64,000 nucleotides of DNA, from the NCBI RefSeq assembly GCF_032854445.1, contig NC_088300.1, forward strand, positions 74,021,005 through 74,085,004, written 5' to 3'. Positions 34,716 through 48,715 of the stretch are shown here, piece after piece (positions within the stretch are counted from its first letter, which is position 1; every line of letters begins with the position of its first letter). Origin of the DNA: Liolophura sinensis (taxonomy: Eukaryota; Mollusca; Polyplacophora; Chitonida; Chitonidae). Made by a program: the position numbers and the translations under genes. The notes beneath the pieces are model-generated. The model was not told the origin of the DNA. It worked only from the letters and a program-made list of their open reading frames with translations, and made no database searches.

Positions 34716-36544
34716 ACGTAAATATGAATTCTATCACAACGATTAGATATGTTGGATAACGTCCTTTGTAATGTCACATAATACATGACTATACCAAGGT
34801 GGTTCTTGGAAAGGAAAGTTCACATCACACATTTCCCAAAAACTTAACTTTAACAACTCACTTGGTTACACCTTTAATTATCTTTTGACTGAGGTGTTAT
34901 CTGGTACTGTAGAATACGTCACTGATATAACGGGAGTTAGGATTACGGGTGTAGGTCAAGATTTTGTCGCTGGACGATAAAACCGTCATGGAACTCACAC
35001 AAAGGCGACAACATTGCCCTTGTGTGTTACGGCTTTTACGTACGCCGAAGTGTCAAGCTCTCAGTAAAGGCAATTGGTACCCGCAAATACATGGGTTCGC
35101 TGACTATCCCAATATCATGTCCAGTAGTTGGTGAATATAAATGCAAACTCAGCATGGAGGTGTGAGTGCATGTCTAATGGAGTCTTTGACCAGAGGCATT
35201 TTGAGACATAACCAAATCTCAAGGGTGTTTTGCCACACTGCATGGAATCAGTAAAAGTCATCCAGTTGTCAAGGCTGATGTAGTCTTCCCATATCCAGGT
35301 AATGGTACAGTTTGTCTGCTAAAAAGAACAGAAGGACATGTTTCTATATCGTGTAACGAATATAACATTTTATAGACATGATTCATATTTGACCCATCAC
35401 ATTCTGAAATGTTATCACGCTAAGTGATTTGGTTTTCCACATGCATGCCTTGCGTGCATGTGGACTAACATTCCACGTTGACCAAGACAAAACTACCAGT
35501 TACGCTCATCGATTGGTCATCCATTTTGGGAAGGAAAATATTTTCCAGACCAGTGTTTAAAAACTTAATTCTAACGTAATATCTGTTATACGTTTCGTAA
35601 AAAAGAACCTAGTTTTGTTGACCCTAACCATCAGAGTATATCAAGGTATGCACGAGAAAGGTCATTGGGGAATAAGTACATTCACAAACATTTGGAGATG
35701 GCTAAGCGTATGGGATGCCTACATGGTCGAGCGATTACATGCAGAACAGAAGAGAGCAAAGTTAGTGTTGAGGGTGCGTGTCTGGTGCCTTCAAACCAGG
35801 GACCAATTTGGACACTTATCCCCAGACGACTTGGAATGAAGCGGAAAGCGTCAGCTAATGTAATGGAACTTTCTGGAATGTGTCTGAAGGAAGTCATAAT
35901 TACCTGCAAAGGACCATTTGTTAAACACGGAATAATATGAAATTGGGTTTAGCTGGGTGCTATTAGGGTCAGTTGTAAGATGAAGACTCTTTTACTGAGA
36001 ATGTCTTGTCCATACGTTGGAGAAGGACACAAAGCAAATTTTAACTTTCTCTGACTTCTCGTAAATACCACAGATCACTCTTGATAGTCATATGTAGATT
36101 GTTATTGTGATGCATCAATGTTTTTTGTCATCTCTCCGGTAGGCTGGCTCTGCTTGGAATACCGTTATCTTAACACTAATATCCCGGAGGAGTCGGGGCT
36201 TCCATGTCTTATTAGATTAGCCTTCTTGTGTAATTAACTTATCTGGGACAGTTTTCCAGGCAATGTGGTATCTTCAGAACCCTGACCAGTCAAGTATTAA
36301 TAAGACAAGTTCATTCTACCCCAAGACTTATTAGATTCTACATCACATATTCAAGGACCAATTCAAATCGTTCGCTTATTGAACAATCTTAAACGAAGTT
36401 TGTCGACAATTTTAACTAAGAACTAACTATAACTTTTAACTCTAAACACTCAGTAAAACACTGAGAATCTCTTCGATATTATCGTTTTTGATGACAGCAG
36501 TTGAAATTTTAGTATATTCTTGATATTGTCTGGTCTGAACAATA
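34716..36544. other. Gene-free interval
   Basis: Overlapping open frames at 35615..35940 on both strands show no family resemblance. One of them encodes NHQS at 35627, noted because of the AGPAT candidate upstream, but its neighbouring residues do not fit that family. Confidence 0.35.
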
Positions 36545-36795
36545 TTTACTTGTTTTATTGGTGTTTTATCCCGTACTCAAGAATATTTTACTTATGCGAC
36601 GGCACCCAGGAGGAAAGCGGGCAGGAAAGCGCAAGTCCGGAGGAAACTCATGGCCATCCCCAGGTTACTGACAGAGCTTCTCACGTGAGACAGGAGAGGA
36701 AGCCAGCATGAGCTCACACCGACCCTATTGGTGAGAGGCTCCTGTATGATTCTTTGCACTGCACTAGCACGGCAACCACTCTGCCAAGGAGGCTA
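36545..36795 (-). mobile_element. Diverged full-length SINE
   Basis: Reverse-oriented, with tail box TTGGTGTTTTATCCCGTACT, central GGAAGCCAGCATGAGCTC, and a decayed tRNA head ending near GCCAAGGAGGC. Confidence 0.88.
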
Positions 36796-38636
36796 CCGTC
36801 TAAACATCAACAATCTATGCAAACACCCGTTTACCAGCCACCAACCAAAATAGACGTTTTATGTCAATAATCGCAGTGCCAACATCTAACACAAACCACA
36901 TACATAAGGTACGAAATTAAGACGGAGTGATGCAAAATGAAGCGAACAGCAGTTTTCAATAATGTTGGAAAGACACAAGGAATGAGTGGAATCCGTATTC
37001 AAATCGTGTAGTCTTCGATGAATGCCTTAGGCGGTAGGTCTCATTTATCAGCGAATACTACGATATTACGTCTATTTATATTACGTCATGGTTGCAGCCA
37101 AGTTACCTTCCTGCGACAGTAAGGTGGATCAGTCTAAAGAATCACGCAACGAAGAACAGGGTAAACCGCGCCGGACAGCTCAGTTTAGTGCGACATGAAA
37201 CCAAAAACACATTAGCAAAATAAATTCATTAACTCGGCAGTGACAGCTCGAAATCATATCGCAGATCAGGATATTTCTCACTACGTTGCCTAAATCAGCT
37301 AGTGTAACCCGTCGCCTTTGAGTGTGGGGTAGAGAATGCTAACTGATAAATTCGATGAAAGCCACTAAGGAGTCCTCCAACGCCCAGGTATACAGGCCAC
37401 ATCAGGACTCAGTATGAAGAAATTCTAATGTAGAATTCATGGAACTTTGTAGCCGCAGGGAAAGCATCGAATCTATAACTATCTTAAATTCACTTTCATG
37501 TCGGTCTCTAAGAATTATTAATGTACCATGGTCCCTTTATCGTCTGCCTAATGACGTGGTAATAGTCAAAATGCAAATCTACGGGGCCTGGGGAGCATGT
37601 CTGTGAGTTCTCATAGACATAAGGCGCTACTGGAAAATCTCCAATGGCATTAGCCCATTCCAGTAAGCAGTCAAGTGCAAAGACTGTTTAATGTCTACGC
37701 TCATTCTGGCTAACTAAAACAAAACTTTGGATAAAAACTGAAGGTTGTACAGAATATGGTATTTAAGCCTACGCTTTACAAACTAAAGTGTTTTGCTCTT
37801 GCATGCCAGAAATAAGAAGTTTTCCCAATAAATTCACCATTATTAAGAGGACTTCATACGGCATATCAGAAAAAACTTTGTCCAGTGTCGTGTGGGTGTA
37901 GAATAAATTCATAAATCTTTCTTCACGTAGTTTTTATCTGTCAGCGCAGAGCGCTGAATAGCGTTTTGATTCTAATCGCTGCTTGTCCAATCCTTTCTAA
38001 TGCTATCTTTTGTCAGAGCAAATCAAAACGATGGAACGAAAGTCCGAGAAAGCCCTACGCTCTTGAACAATGGATCTGAAACAAATTGTGGGCTGATGCC
38101 AGGGGGCGAAGTATATTGGTGAAGAATTACAAAAGAAACACTGCTGAAGTTGTGTGGAGACAGCTCGTTTGGAAGAATAAGTACGAAAACATTGGCCGGT
38201 GTCACAAAGTCAAAGTGGATTTGAGCTACAGCGGATGTCAGAGGTCGTGAATATTTCATTGGATAGGGATTAATCGCCCCAGGGAACAAACCGAAAACTT
38301 TATTATTTCTGATTTCAAGAAGGCATCAGAAGCCTATTTTACTAGCCGTTGGCTGCTAAATCTCGAGGTCTTCAAGGGGGAGAAATTATAACTGAAGGAT
38401 TTATTGTAGAAATTATTGTGGAAATGAGATATATACTCATAACCTTTACAGAACAGTCAAGAGCTGACCGATTCCTTGCGGTCAACCAAATTTGAAAGCG
38501 ACATTGAGAGTCCAGCCAAGGGCAGGAGTTCTTGTATCAAATCCTTTAAAGAATTTTAAAGTTGAAACTTTTGGAAAGTGCTCATGATGGACTGTGTTCG
38601 CAGACAGACCTACTTTAAGTTAAGTAGATAGCTTTA

Positions 38637-38678
<42 letters not shown>

Positions 38679-38681
38679 CAC

Positions 38682-38717
<36 letters not shown>

Positions 38718-39776
38718 CACACCAACAATATTGTATGTCTTGCATCGCTGAATACGTTCCTACATACGAGATACAAGTATGGAGTTAAATATTAAATTCT
38801 TTTGCGGTAGCCCGATGTTACTTGTATTAAGGATGGTAGTGATCCTTCTATAAAGTATAAACAGCACAGATGGATAAAGTAACTGTTTTGTTTTGTTTTT
38901 ATAATATCGTGTACATATAGCTTAACTTAGTATTATGAATTATATTAAATAACCTTCTTGTCTCTTTTATCTATATCTTTGTCCATTTGTAGAGTTGATA
39001 TATTCAATCAAGTTATGGCATCTGACACTATTGTTTAAATTGCTCAGTATGACGCTTAATTATTGCGCAAGGGTAACAGCTTGGTTGGCTGGCAGCTGCA
39101 GACAGGCCTATTGATGTGTGAACCACCTACGGAGTACACCTGGCACTCGCATCTAGTAGGACCGGTTCTGGTTACACGAGAGGAACTACCTGTAGTTGTC
39201 AACCAGCTTAACCTAGACCACCTGGACTGCAATGCATTGTTGGACAGTAGATATAAACCCGAAGTCGAAACAGTACGTCATATTAAAACTGACTGCTATA
39301 AAGAAATATATCTCGCTGATCCAACAATTCTGTGTTGTCCAGTTTTTCAGAAGGATAGTAACAAGAATTGAGTTATAGAAGGGTAAGGAGTTGAAACCTT
39401 TTCTATACTTGTATAACACACGTGGCGGGAAATAAATCGTGACGTGTCCACGTGACCATCAAATAAAAATGCAATAATCCTGTTTTTCATCCAAAAACAG
39501 AGGGAGTGTAACCAAAATATTGTTGAATGTTGCACTGAGAGTGCACTTTTAGAACGATGCTGGTAAATGAAGGTGAAAAAGAAATATTCAGGAACAGACA
39601 TGTCATATTTTACTCTTTGGTGGTTTGGAAGACTATTACAGGATCTCTCTGATGGCTGAACTTTGTCCTCAAAAGCTTTACACCATGTTCATTTCTTATA
39701 TTGGAGCCATGCTTAAGATATAAACTGGCAATCTGGGTATTACGCGTCGTATAATGGTATAGTACACATGGCCTGG
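36796..39776. other. Gene-free interval
   Basis: Only short open frames of unknown status (38023..38289 minus; 39063..39371 plus), neither with splice context or a recognisable domain. Confidence 0.35.
38637..38716. repeat. (TAA)n microsatellite
   Basis: About 26 AAT/TAA units with a single interruption (CACAAT). Confidence 0.97.
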
Positions 39777-40209
39777 CTTCTTCTAGTGATGCGCCAGGAC
39801 TGGTGTACTGAGCCTGACTTTCTGGTGATGCACCAGGCGAAGTGTATTGGGTCTGACTGTCTGGTGATGTGCCAGGCCAGATGTATTGAATCTGACTTTC
39901 TGGTGATGCGCCAGGCCTGGTGTATTGAGTCTGACTTTCTGGTAATGAGTCAGATCTGGTGATGAGTCAGATCTGGTGTATTGAGTCTGACTTTCTGGTA
40001 ATGAGTCAGATCTGGTGATGGGTCAGATCTGGCGTATTGAGTCTGATTTCTGGTAATGAGTCAGATCTGGTGATGAGTCAGATCTGGTGTATTGAATCTG
40101 ACTTCCTGGTGATGTGACAGGTCTGGTGTATTCCGTCTGACTTTCTGGTAATGAGTCAGATCTGGTGTATTCCGTCTGACTTTCTTGTGAGGAGTCATAT
40201 CTGGTGTAG
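39777..40209. repeat. Minisatellite, 39-bp period with an 18-bp sub-repeat
   Basis: Core TCTGACTTTCTGGTGATGCG then CCAGGCCTGGTGTATTGAG. Right-hand units carry an extra block (AATGAGTCAGATCTGGTG), giving 57-bp higher-order units. Confidence 0.93.
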
Positions 40210-42822
40210 CTTTTGTATTCTAGCGTGTTACATCAGTACTTTTGCAGGTCATCTGAAGACCTCCGGACGCCACCAGGTAAATCATACACATGATGTGTTT
40301 GTGGATATGGCTTATTACAGGGAAAAAAGACTTATTTCAAAGTTGAAGTGTCGTTAGTTTGTCTAACGTTACCTGATCTTCAGTGGACTGTGGTACCAGA
40401 ACCAAAATTTATCAACAACACAACAGGCCTTTAAAACTAGGACGTAAGTGAATTCTAATGGAATATTGGTATTAAACCTAACAAAGTTATGGGAAAAAGT
40501 ATATTAATTAAAGTTTTAATGGATTTTTTTTCTCTCATAGGGTTTTGCCAGAATAGCTTGCTTTCCTCGGAGCGTAGTTACACAGCCGGTCTTCTTCAGG
40601 GTGAGACGTTAATGCCCAAATGAGGTGGCATGTTTCTGTTATGCGCACCCTCATGCACTTTATCATCACTTATTGGCTGCTAAGTGGCCATGTGCACGTT
40701 AGACGGCCGGCATCGAATGTAGCTGTGTTGTTATAATGGTAGCATCTCTCCCAATTACAATTTATAGATGGGATGTTGTACATTGAGGGACATCCATCAC
40801 ATCAAGGGGTTAATCTGATCAATGGTGCACTCGCATTAGGGGACCATCTTCACTTGAAGAATCTTGTGTTCTTTATTACCGTGGCATTACATTAAATGGT
40901 TACTACTTACTTCGTCTCAGTCACATTTCACAAGCACAGGTTCAATCAAGTTTCAGTCTTTTCACGATTACTTTCAGTCATTCAAGCAGTCAATCATTTA
41001 ATCAGGGAATCTGTCTAAAAGTCGATATCAATAAGGAAACGTACAAAGCTGATGGTTTGTAACACAAAATTTTCTCTACAACAGCTTGTTCAGCAGGATC
41101 TGCAATTCCAATTCAAATGACTCCGCGCAAAAGTCAATTTATGTCAATAGTCCTTGCAAATCCATACAGGTCTTCATATTTGTGAATTACTCTGTAAAAA
41201 AAGTCATCAATCAGAGTTCATAACGATGCTGTGTTTCTAACTTGACGTTTCTTTATCTGAAGGCTGAGAGCCATACGTGTAAATCGATTTAGCACTTGAC
41301 TTTTACACATAGACGATGCTCACGGGAAAACCCCATCGACAGAAGAAAACGTCGATATTTACCGCGGCTTTGTGGGGACAAACCATATAATCTGCCAATG
41401 AACGTTCTAGTTTGGTTAATGAAGAGCTACATTATATTTTCACTCTTTAAGATTTCACGTTATATAAGCCCTGTTTACAGAATAAGTAATTGAATAAGCT
41501 GCTGAAAAGAAGGTGTAAACAGGAGAATATGTCGAAGTATACATTGAAAAGCCCTGCAAAGCATTGACAAATCCATGCATTAGACCTGACCACTGTGTGC
41601 TTTTCCTGAAGCCATCGTACGACTAAATCTGTAAATACCCGTGCTTGTACACCACTTAATTAGCATCCTGGAAGCCATATAAGTAAAACAGTTTCACAAC
41701 AAATATTTTGAAAGATACCGGAGCTGTACTAGATCCTGGAAAAACGTGTACAGCATAGCGCTTAGGCGATACGATGACCGATTTTTGCTCACATACCGGC
41801 CACCGTAGATGACGCAAACGCGTTTAGTCTGGTTTTCTGGCACGAATTGGATATCGATGGAATTATGGTAATAGACATGAAGAATTTCGGGCTATTTCGC
41901 GGTCCACAGATTATAATTTTTTTTATTGCCGAGCGATAGGCCAACCGGTTTGCGACACGATGATCCCTGCAATTTGGCCAGCTAATCGTGAGTTGCAGTG
42001 ACGAGATTAACAGTCGCTCAACACAGGTGAAAGTAACAATCGAGCTAATCTTTTATGTTTTAAAAAAGCATCACCGCCAAAAATAAATAATTCTTGAATT
42101 ATACTGAATGGAAACAGCGACTGGTAACACATAGAAATGCCAATTAAAGTTTTGTCTTAGCCCCCAACCACTGGCTCCAAGGTACGGCATGCCGGGATGT
42201 ATCACGCGCGCACAACAGCCTGAAGGCGAGGTGTGAATTGAGCCTCGTGTCCGTTGTAAGGCAAAGGCGAGCGGCTCCCTAGAATTCGCGTCACAGCCTG
42301 CAGTTTCAAACAAGCAAGTAACTAAACAGTAACTACATCTTCTGCATTCCGGGAGTGGCTTTTTTGTGGGGGGAGGGGGGATATATGCTTCGTCCATCGG
42401 CTTTTTATTTTAGTAGGCATGGCTGAATTAGCAAGTCCTCCGTAATCAAAGGGTCTTTTAATGAGATCTGGTCCATATTTTCTCAATCAGTGGCCACGTA
42501 TGCAACTTTAAAACACCTGTGTTGTGTTACTGCAGACGCACAGCCACACTTGGGCATGGAATAATCTCGAAATTAGGTGTAAAAGAACAGCGATTGTCTC
42601 CTGTGGTCTGTGTTGTTAGAGAAGCCCCACATGCCTGCAGGAAATGTACCGCCGTGACGTCAACGGTGGTTCGATCGTAGTGGAGTAGATTTTCTAATGT
42701 GTGATCCCCAAATTCTACCCTTTTTCTTCCGTTTTCGACGCTTTAAACGATTGCAATGGATTCAGAGAACATGAAACTATATGCAGTTTGGAAGGTCCAG
42801 CGCTAGGGATCTACTTTAAACG

Positions 42823-43143
42823 CCATATAGGCGTAAACGCTCTGTCAACCTGTTTGCGCCGTGGCCAACATCATATACACGTAAACCTTCTGTCAATTTT
42901 TACGTGCCGTGGTCAACACCACATACATGTAAAGGTTCTGTCAACCTTAAGCGCCGTTGCCAACAAAATATACACGTAAACCTTCTGTCGACCTTTAAAT
43001 GCTGTGGCCAACACTATATGCACGTAAACGTTCTGTCACCCTTTAAGCGCCATGGCCAATACCATATACAAGTAAACGTTCTGTCAACTTCTAAGCGCCT
43101 TGGCCAACACCATATCCACGTAAACGTTCTGTCAACCTTGAAA
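42823..43143. repeat. Minisatellite, 48-bp period, about 6-7 units
   Basis: Unit GTAAACGTTCTGTCAACCTT, then TAAGCGCCGTGGCCAACACC and ATATACAC. The period is a multiple of three and keeps two plus-strand frames open artificially. Confidence 0.93.
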
Positions 43144-43590
43144 CGGTCTGCTCTTAACCACCTAAAGTTTTTGTTAACTTTGAACAAAATACTTCTTCAG
43201 TTCAACGTTACTGACCACTAAGTATGTATTGTCCACGTCATAGTTTAGATTCTACCGTTGACTCAAATGTGAGCTGCACATGGCCTGTAGAGTGCACGTG
43301 GCCTGTATTGTATGGCTGCATAGCCGACGTGTTATGATCTATCCATTACCAAGAATACTACACGTGTGACAACTCAGTGAAGTAGAAAAATATAAACTGT
43401 ATGGGAGAGGGACAGCAGGTTTACATTCAACTGACGACAGCAATAAATAATAGATGGTTAGAATTGCACTTTCGGCCTTCGACTGCCTAGGAGGTCACTT
43501 CTCGATCCGTGACATCCTACATATGTCCTTGGTGGGTATGGAAACAAAACATACTTTAATGCTCCTCCTGGTTGAGACATGGTGAGTTAA

Positions 43591-43923
43591 ATGTATCCAC
43601 TCCACGTGAAAGATTGTCTCACGAGACTGTACAATCAAACACCTCGAAACATCCCTGAAGATACTAATCGACATATAATATCATTTAATATTGAAGAACA
43701 CGAATATAAATGGCGCGTGGTAAATCGGTTTAATTACAGGGAGATGATTTGGTGGCAGAAAGGGAACTCGTGGGATTCTAAACGTTATTCATATGCCCAC
43801 AATGGATGCCGACTGATCAAACCCAGATGTGACTTTCTAACGATACTACCACATGTGCCACCAATCAATGTTGATTTCGGCATATCCTACCGAACGCTTT
43901 ACTTCCAATCACTAGAACTCTAG
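43591..43923 (+). CDS. Orphan 110-codon ORF, uncertain
   Basis: ATG-initiated and non-repetitive, with mixed hydrophilic composition including HEYKWRVVNRFNY and EMIWWQKGNSWDSKRY. There is no signal peptide or known domain. In AT-rich DNA an open stretch of this length can occur by chance; the unusually high Trp and Tyr content argues weakly for real coding. It lies alone between a minisatellite and the triplicated locus. Confidence 0.2.
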   Translation: MYPLHVKDCLTRLYNQTPRNIPEDTNRHIISFNIEEHEYKWRVVNRFNYREMIWWQKGNSWDSKRYSYAHNGCRLIKPRCDFLTILPHVPPINVDFGISYRTLYFQSLEL

Positions 43924-45299
43924 TACACATTAGCTTACCTAACTCTACAGGCGTGACTGTATCTAACAACTCATTCACATCAGCAGAGAAATCTCGAAAG
44001 GGAACACTGAAGATAAACTAAAAACATATACCAAGGAACAACCCTAACGAAGGTAGAGCAAAGACAAGAAAAGATCTCGCAAAAGGGAAAACTCTTTGTC
44101 GCCTACACATTTTGTCTTGAGACGTAAATTACTGACTAACATAAAGTTATCTTTTATGGAATTGTGTGAAAACCATACATGTGTAATTTAAAGTCGTCTG
44201 GATGAGAGTTTTAAAATGATTATTTCAAAAACCTCTTAACACCATAGACGGAAACAGTTTATTGCTTATAAATTTATGAAGCACGGGCATGTCCCAAGGG
44301 CTCATGAAATCAAAAACATTACTTAAAGTATCCGGCATAAGGTAAAAGTATGTAACAACGTTAGGGATGTCGGCACATCATAGCAATATAGATAATTTGA
44401 CAGCATGTGTTTGACTAATAGCAGAACAACCAACTATTGAATGAAATTGTAATCTTGGATATGGACTAAATACCTACAAATTCAAATTAATAACGGCATT
44501 TTTTTCGTGTAACGGAAATTACCTTTATACAAGAACACATACCACGTGAACAGATATAATGCAAACGGGAGAAGAGCTGTAGAGGGGTGAAAACAACGCA
44601 GATTCCATGTGGTCTAAGTACTGGTCACTGTATAATGGGTTGTGAAGGTGCTACTGGCATATTTAAGCACGGAAAGTTTGTATATTGATGGTTGAATGGG
44701 ATTTGTAATGCGTTCCGAGAGTGTAGTCAGAGTTTAATGCGAACTGCTCATGTAAATTTTAAAAAAATATCAACTTATCCGGCCTCAAATTTCATCAGAA
44801 TGAGTTAAAAACGCAGTGATGTTACTTGTATGCTCGCAGACCTCACTGACTTCTGCCGGATCGTCATGATTTCCTTCTATCAAACAATTTGTAACCGTCG
44901 TATCAGAAATTTAGTCTGGAATACGTAGTTAAATCGGGATTTAAATCTAGCTGACTGGTAAAATATGTAGAATAAGCATGAGCGGGATTCTGTGCCTTAG
45001 CTTTTTTGTTCGGTTTAGCGCAACCAGTGGCCATACCTTTTTATATTTTACATATGAACGATCAGTCATGAGGAGATGAGTTTAATACAAGCTAAATGCT
45101 TTACTACACGTGAAAATGGCTCTGTTATATTCACGGTTGACGGTGTGATTTCGTCGCTTATTGTTTTACGTCAGATGTGATTAACGTGCTGTATTGTGTG
45201 ATCGGTTCATAGACAAACTCAAGGTCATTTATACACTTCTTTAAACTTACCGGAATTAAAACAAGAAACTGATGAATCGTCTCGGACAATTTTTAAAGA
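43924..45299. other. Gene-free interval
   Basis: AT-rich; no repeat array, SINE or supported coding sequence seen. Confidence 0.35.
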
Positions 45300-46201
45300 A
45301 CGAAAGTGCTATTTCTGTTGCAATAGAAATCAGAAAAGAAGTAGAGAGTCTTTGTAGATATCATTCTACCCAAATCGAATGTAAACCCCCATAAAGATTA
45401 CTTGCTAGACCTTTCTATATTAGTGAGATCTTCATACTGCATTGAACTTCTGTATTTAAAGGCAACGAGGATCCAAAGGATCCAATGCAAGAATACAAAT
45501 GGCTATAACTGGTTAACTGGATATGCAAGGTCAATAGAAACATTGCTCTTTCGGCCAAAAACGATCCGATGCTACTCTCCATAATTAACTTCGCCGCAGA
45601 CCAGTTCAAACTTATCACCAACGACGGGTCTCAGTACGTGTGGGCATAAGGTAAAAGTTCGAGCCATCTATTTGCTCGAGGCTTATAGGATAAGGTCAAT
45701 CCAAACTCCATTACAGTCTGTGAACCTCGGGCATTTCATATCGAGCGGTTTGAGATCAGTCTGTTATTCACATCTCTATCATTAGCTTTTAACCTTGCCC
45801 CCATCCTTATTCATTATTGACCGGTAACTGAAGACATGTTGCTCCGCTAACTTGATTGCTCTGCCCACTTAAGTAAATACAATACACGGGCTGTTTATTA
45901 AGGAAATATCCAAGCCTCTAAATATTTCGTCATAAGCACTATCGACAAACCCATCACCAGATATGTATGGTCAAATAAATAGGGATGGCTCTTTTATCGC
46001 TAGAGGTAAAAATTTCCTACTGTATCATGTGACGTGTCAAACATGTTAGGCGAGTACTTTGGATCACATTTGTACTGTAAGATGGCCATCTGAAAAAGAA
46101 TTCACAAGAAGTAAGTAATTTACAGTAGACAAAAGATGAAGAAAATTGAGGAGCTGAACGTTTGTGGACTTTGAGTTCTCGAAGGAAAGGCTACCTAGTC
46201 T

Positions 46202-46458
46202 ATGTACTCCAGCTAATTGACCGACCGACTTGTAATTTTATGTATTCCGTGCGAATTTTGTTTTCAAGCTAGTCACTTAGTCCGGGAGGCTAAAATTAAG
46301 CATTTCTTGTATCAAACTACCTGCCCTCATGTTGTCAGTAGATAGCCATAATCCCCTCAATTTCAATAATTCCATCCAATCACTCTGTACTCGGTCATAA
46401 TTCTTCACGGAAATCTCATCAGGATCAATATTACAATCACAACAGTTATATAATTTTG
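46202..46458 (+). pseudogene. Copy 1 of the small secreted-peptide ORF, inactivated
   Basis: The conserved start ATGTACTCCAG is followed by TAA at the fifth codon. Downstream, KIKHFLYQTT aligns with the copy 2 protein, but another stop (TAG) follows. The non-coding flanks align with copies 2 and 3. Confidence 0.6.
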
Positions 46459-47284
46459 TCGCTGCTGAAATCAAATCTCCCTATATTCAGAAGGCACTAT
46501 TATCAATGGAGTATGACTGTATTTACACCTTTAAATCTCTGTGAGGAAAGTGAGCTTACAGCTTACATCTTTTCTGGCCTCTGTTGGAAATGATCTGCAC
46601 AAGAAATTTCAGACATATCTCAAATAAGTAGAATCCATCTGTGCTATACAGCGCCTTACATACTAGTAACAGGCGGGGTGTAGCGTGTAACTCTACACCA
46701 TGTAATCGCCAAGTAACTTTATATATCAAATTGGACATCACAAACATGGCAAATTGGACTACACCTTACAACGAGGAAGACAGCTGAGTCAATTGCCGTG
46801 GGTGTGACAACGCGCTAATGGAAGCCATCTGGGCGCTGTAAGCTTACTGGGATGTATCAAACAGTGTTATATAAAATACAATCTGATTGGGACGATATTG
46901 CACACTGAATAACTCACCCTGATCTTATAACACTAACAGGTTTGAAGATATCTTAAACATAAATCATCAAACACTTACAAACATTACAAACATTACAAAA
47001 ACCTCTGACATACAAAGATTACAAACATTAAAAACACCTCTGACTTATTGATTATAAGTCAGATAAGACTTAAGATTATAATGAACATACAGCCTGTCAG
47101 TGTATCTAATAATAATATGGTTAACAGAGAGAGAAAAGATCAGATAGGATTTGAAACACGTGAAAGCCATATATTGCAACGTGTCTTAGCAGAGTTATGT
47201 GTAACACAAATGAACAAAAACTAACGAAAGAATAAGGTGGGACGGGAAATGGTGAAATGGTGCCATGTGATGGTACATGAAAAG

Positions 47285-48235
47285 GTGAGGAAAGGGTCTT
47301 GTGGTGAGACAGAAACGGCTAAAAGCTTCTTCAGGTGGTAATGACCCGAGGAAATCTTGTTCCGGATGGGACAGGAAATGAGGAAAGCTTCTGCGGGTGG
47401 GATAGGAACGGACGAAAACTTCTTCAGGTGAGACAGGGACTGAGGAAAACCTTTTCAGGTGGAACAGAAACTAAGGAAAACTTCTTGTGGTCAGAGAGGA
47501 ATTGAGGAAAACTTGTTGTGGTGGAACACAAACTAAACGAAGCTTTTTGTTGGGGGACAAGGACTGAGTCTAGTTTCTTGTGGTGATACACAAACTAAGC
47601 GAAGATTCTTGTGGGGGAACACGAAATGAGCGAAGCTTCTTGTGGGGGGAATCGCATTAAGCGAAGCTTCTAGCTGGAGACACGAACTAAGCTAAGCTTC
47701 TTGTGGTGATACACGAACTGAGCGAAGCTTCTTGTTGTGGTACACGAACTGAGCGAAGCTTCTTGTGGTGATACACGAACTGAGCAAAGCTTCTTGTGGT
47801 GGTACACGAACTGAACAAAGCTTCACGTGGTTATACACGAACTGAGTGAATCTTCTTGTGGTGATACACGAACTGAACAAAGCTTCACGTGGTTATACAC
47901 GAACTGAGCAAAGCTTCTTGTGGTGATACACGAACTAAGTGAAGCTTTTTGTGGTTGGAAACGAACTGAGCAAAGATTCTTGTGGTGATACACGAACTGA
48001 ACAAAGCTTCACGTGGTTGTACACGAACTGAGTGAATCTTCTTGTACACGAACTGAGTGAATACATGTACTAAGCAAAGCTTCTTGTGGTGATACACAAA
48101 CTGAGCGAAGCTTCTTGTGGTGATACACAAACTGTGGGGGGTGGGGTGGGGGTGGGGGGGGGGTGGACTAAGCGAAACTTCACGAACTGAGGAAAACTTC
48201 TTCAGGTGGGTCAGGTACTGATGAAGACACCTTGT
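47285..48235. repeat. 31-bp minisatellite, array A (about 30 units)
   Basis: Unit ACGAACTGAGCGAAGCTTCT then TGTGGTGATAC, many with a HindIII-type AAGCTT. The left units resemble the array at 55.2 kb more closely. A G-rich stretch (48133..48165) interrupts the right end. Decayed units reappear at about 48825..48900, on the far side of the reverse transcriptase fragment. Confidence 0.95.
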
Positions 48236-48715
48236 TGTAAATTTAAGAAAGTTGGAGTGAAATTGTTTGATGGAATAATCTTGACACACCAGTTTTTGCG
48301 GTAGATCCCTGCGTGTTGTATGACGATTTCAATCAACATAACACAACACGCACGATCTAACAAATGCCACAAGGCGAGATATGTACACGCTACATGCAGG
48401 ACCGTTCGGAATATTGCTGTTTAAGTAAGGATAATTTACAATGTCAAAATTGAAACAATCCCTCTGGTCGTAAAGTCTGCGAGAGAGGAAATGGTTTTGG
48501 GAACTGGCCATGCGATCATTGACCTGGAACGTTATTGGCTAATGGCTGGTATACGAGTATCTGTTTCGACGCATAGTCTATAGGTCTAAATAAGATGTAC
48601 CATTTGGAGAGTCTGTGGTTTCCTTTAAATCCAGCGAAGGTGGGTAAATTATCTTTCACAGCCTTGCTATGTATGGATTGTTTAAAGCCAGCAGATCATC
48701 AATATACCGTTTAGT
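48236..48715 (-). pseudogene. Reverse transcriptase fragment (Penelope-like or LINE-type), broken
   Basis: On the minus strand, RYIDDLLALNNPYIA (catalytic YxDD motif) is followed by SLDLKETTDSPNGTSYLDL, a stop, and then, in shifted frames, FNFDIVNYPYLNSNIPNGPA and VYISRLVAFVRSC. The order matches the fragment at 61.5 kb. Only the part from the catalytic motif to the thumb remains, with stops and frameshifts. The exact clade cannot be fixed by eye. Confidence 0.85.

Noticed and set aside
35615-35940. Overlapping ORFs including an NHQS tetrapeptide before a donor-like site
   Set aside because: Residues around NHQS do not fit AGPAT and no flanking acyltransferase motif follows; a four-residue match is easily chance.
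39063-39371. A 102-codon open frame of plausible composition
   Set aside because: Starts at TTG, no splice context, no recognised family; it could be a chance ORF or an unrecognised transposon relic.
47692-48289. Minus-strand open frames rich in SSCITTR and HKKL repeats
   Set aside because: Translation of the 31-bp array, partly joined to the reverse transcriptase fragment.
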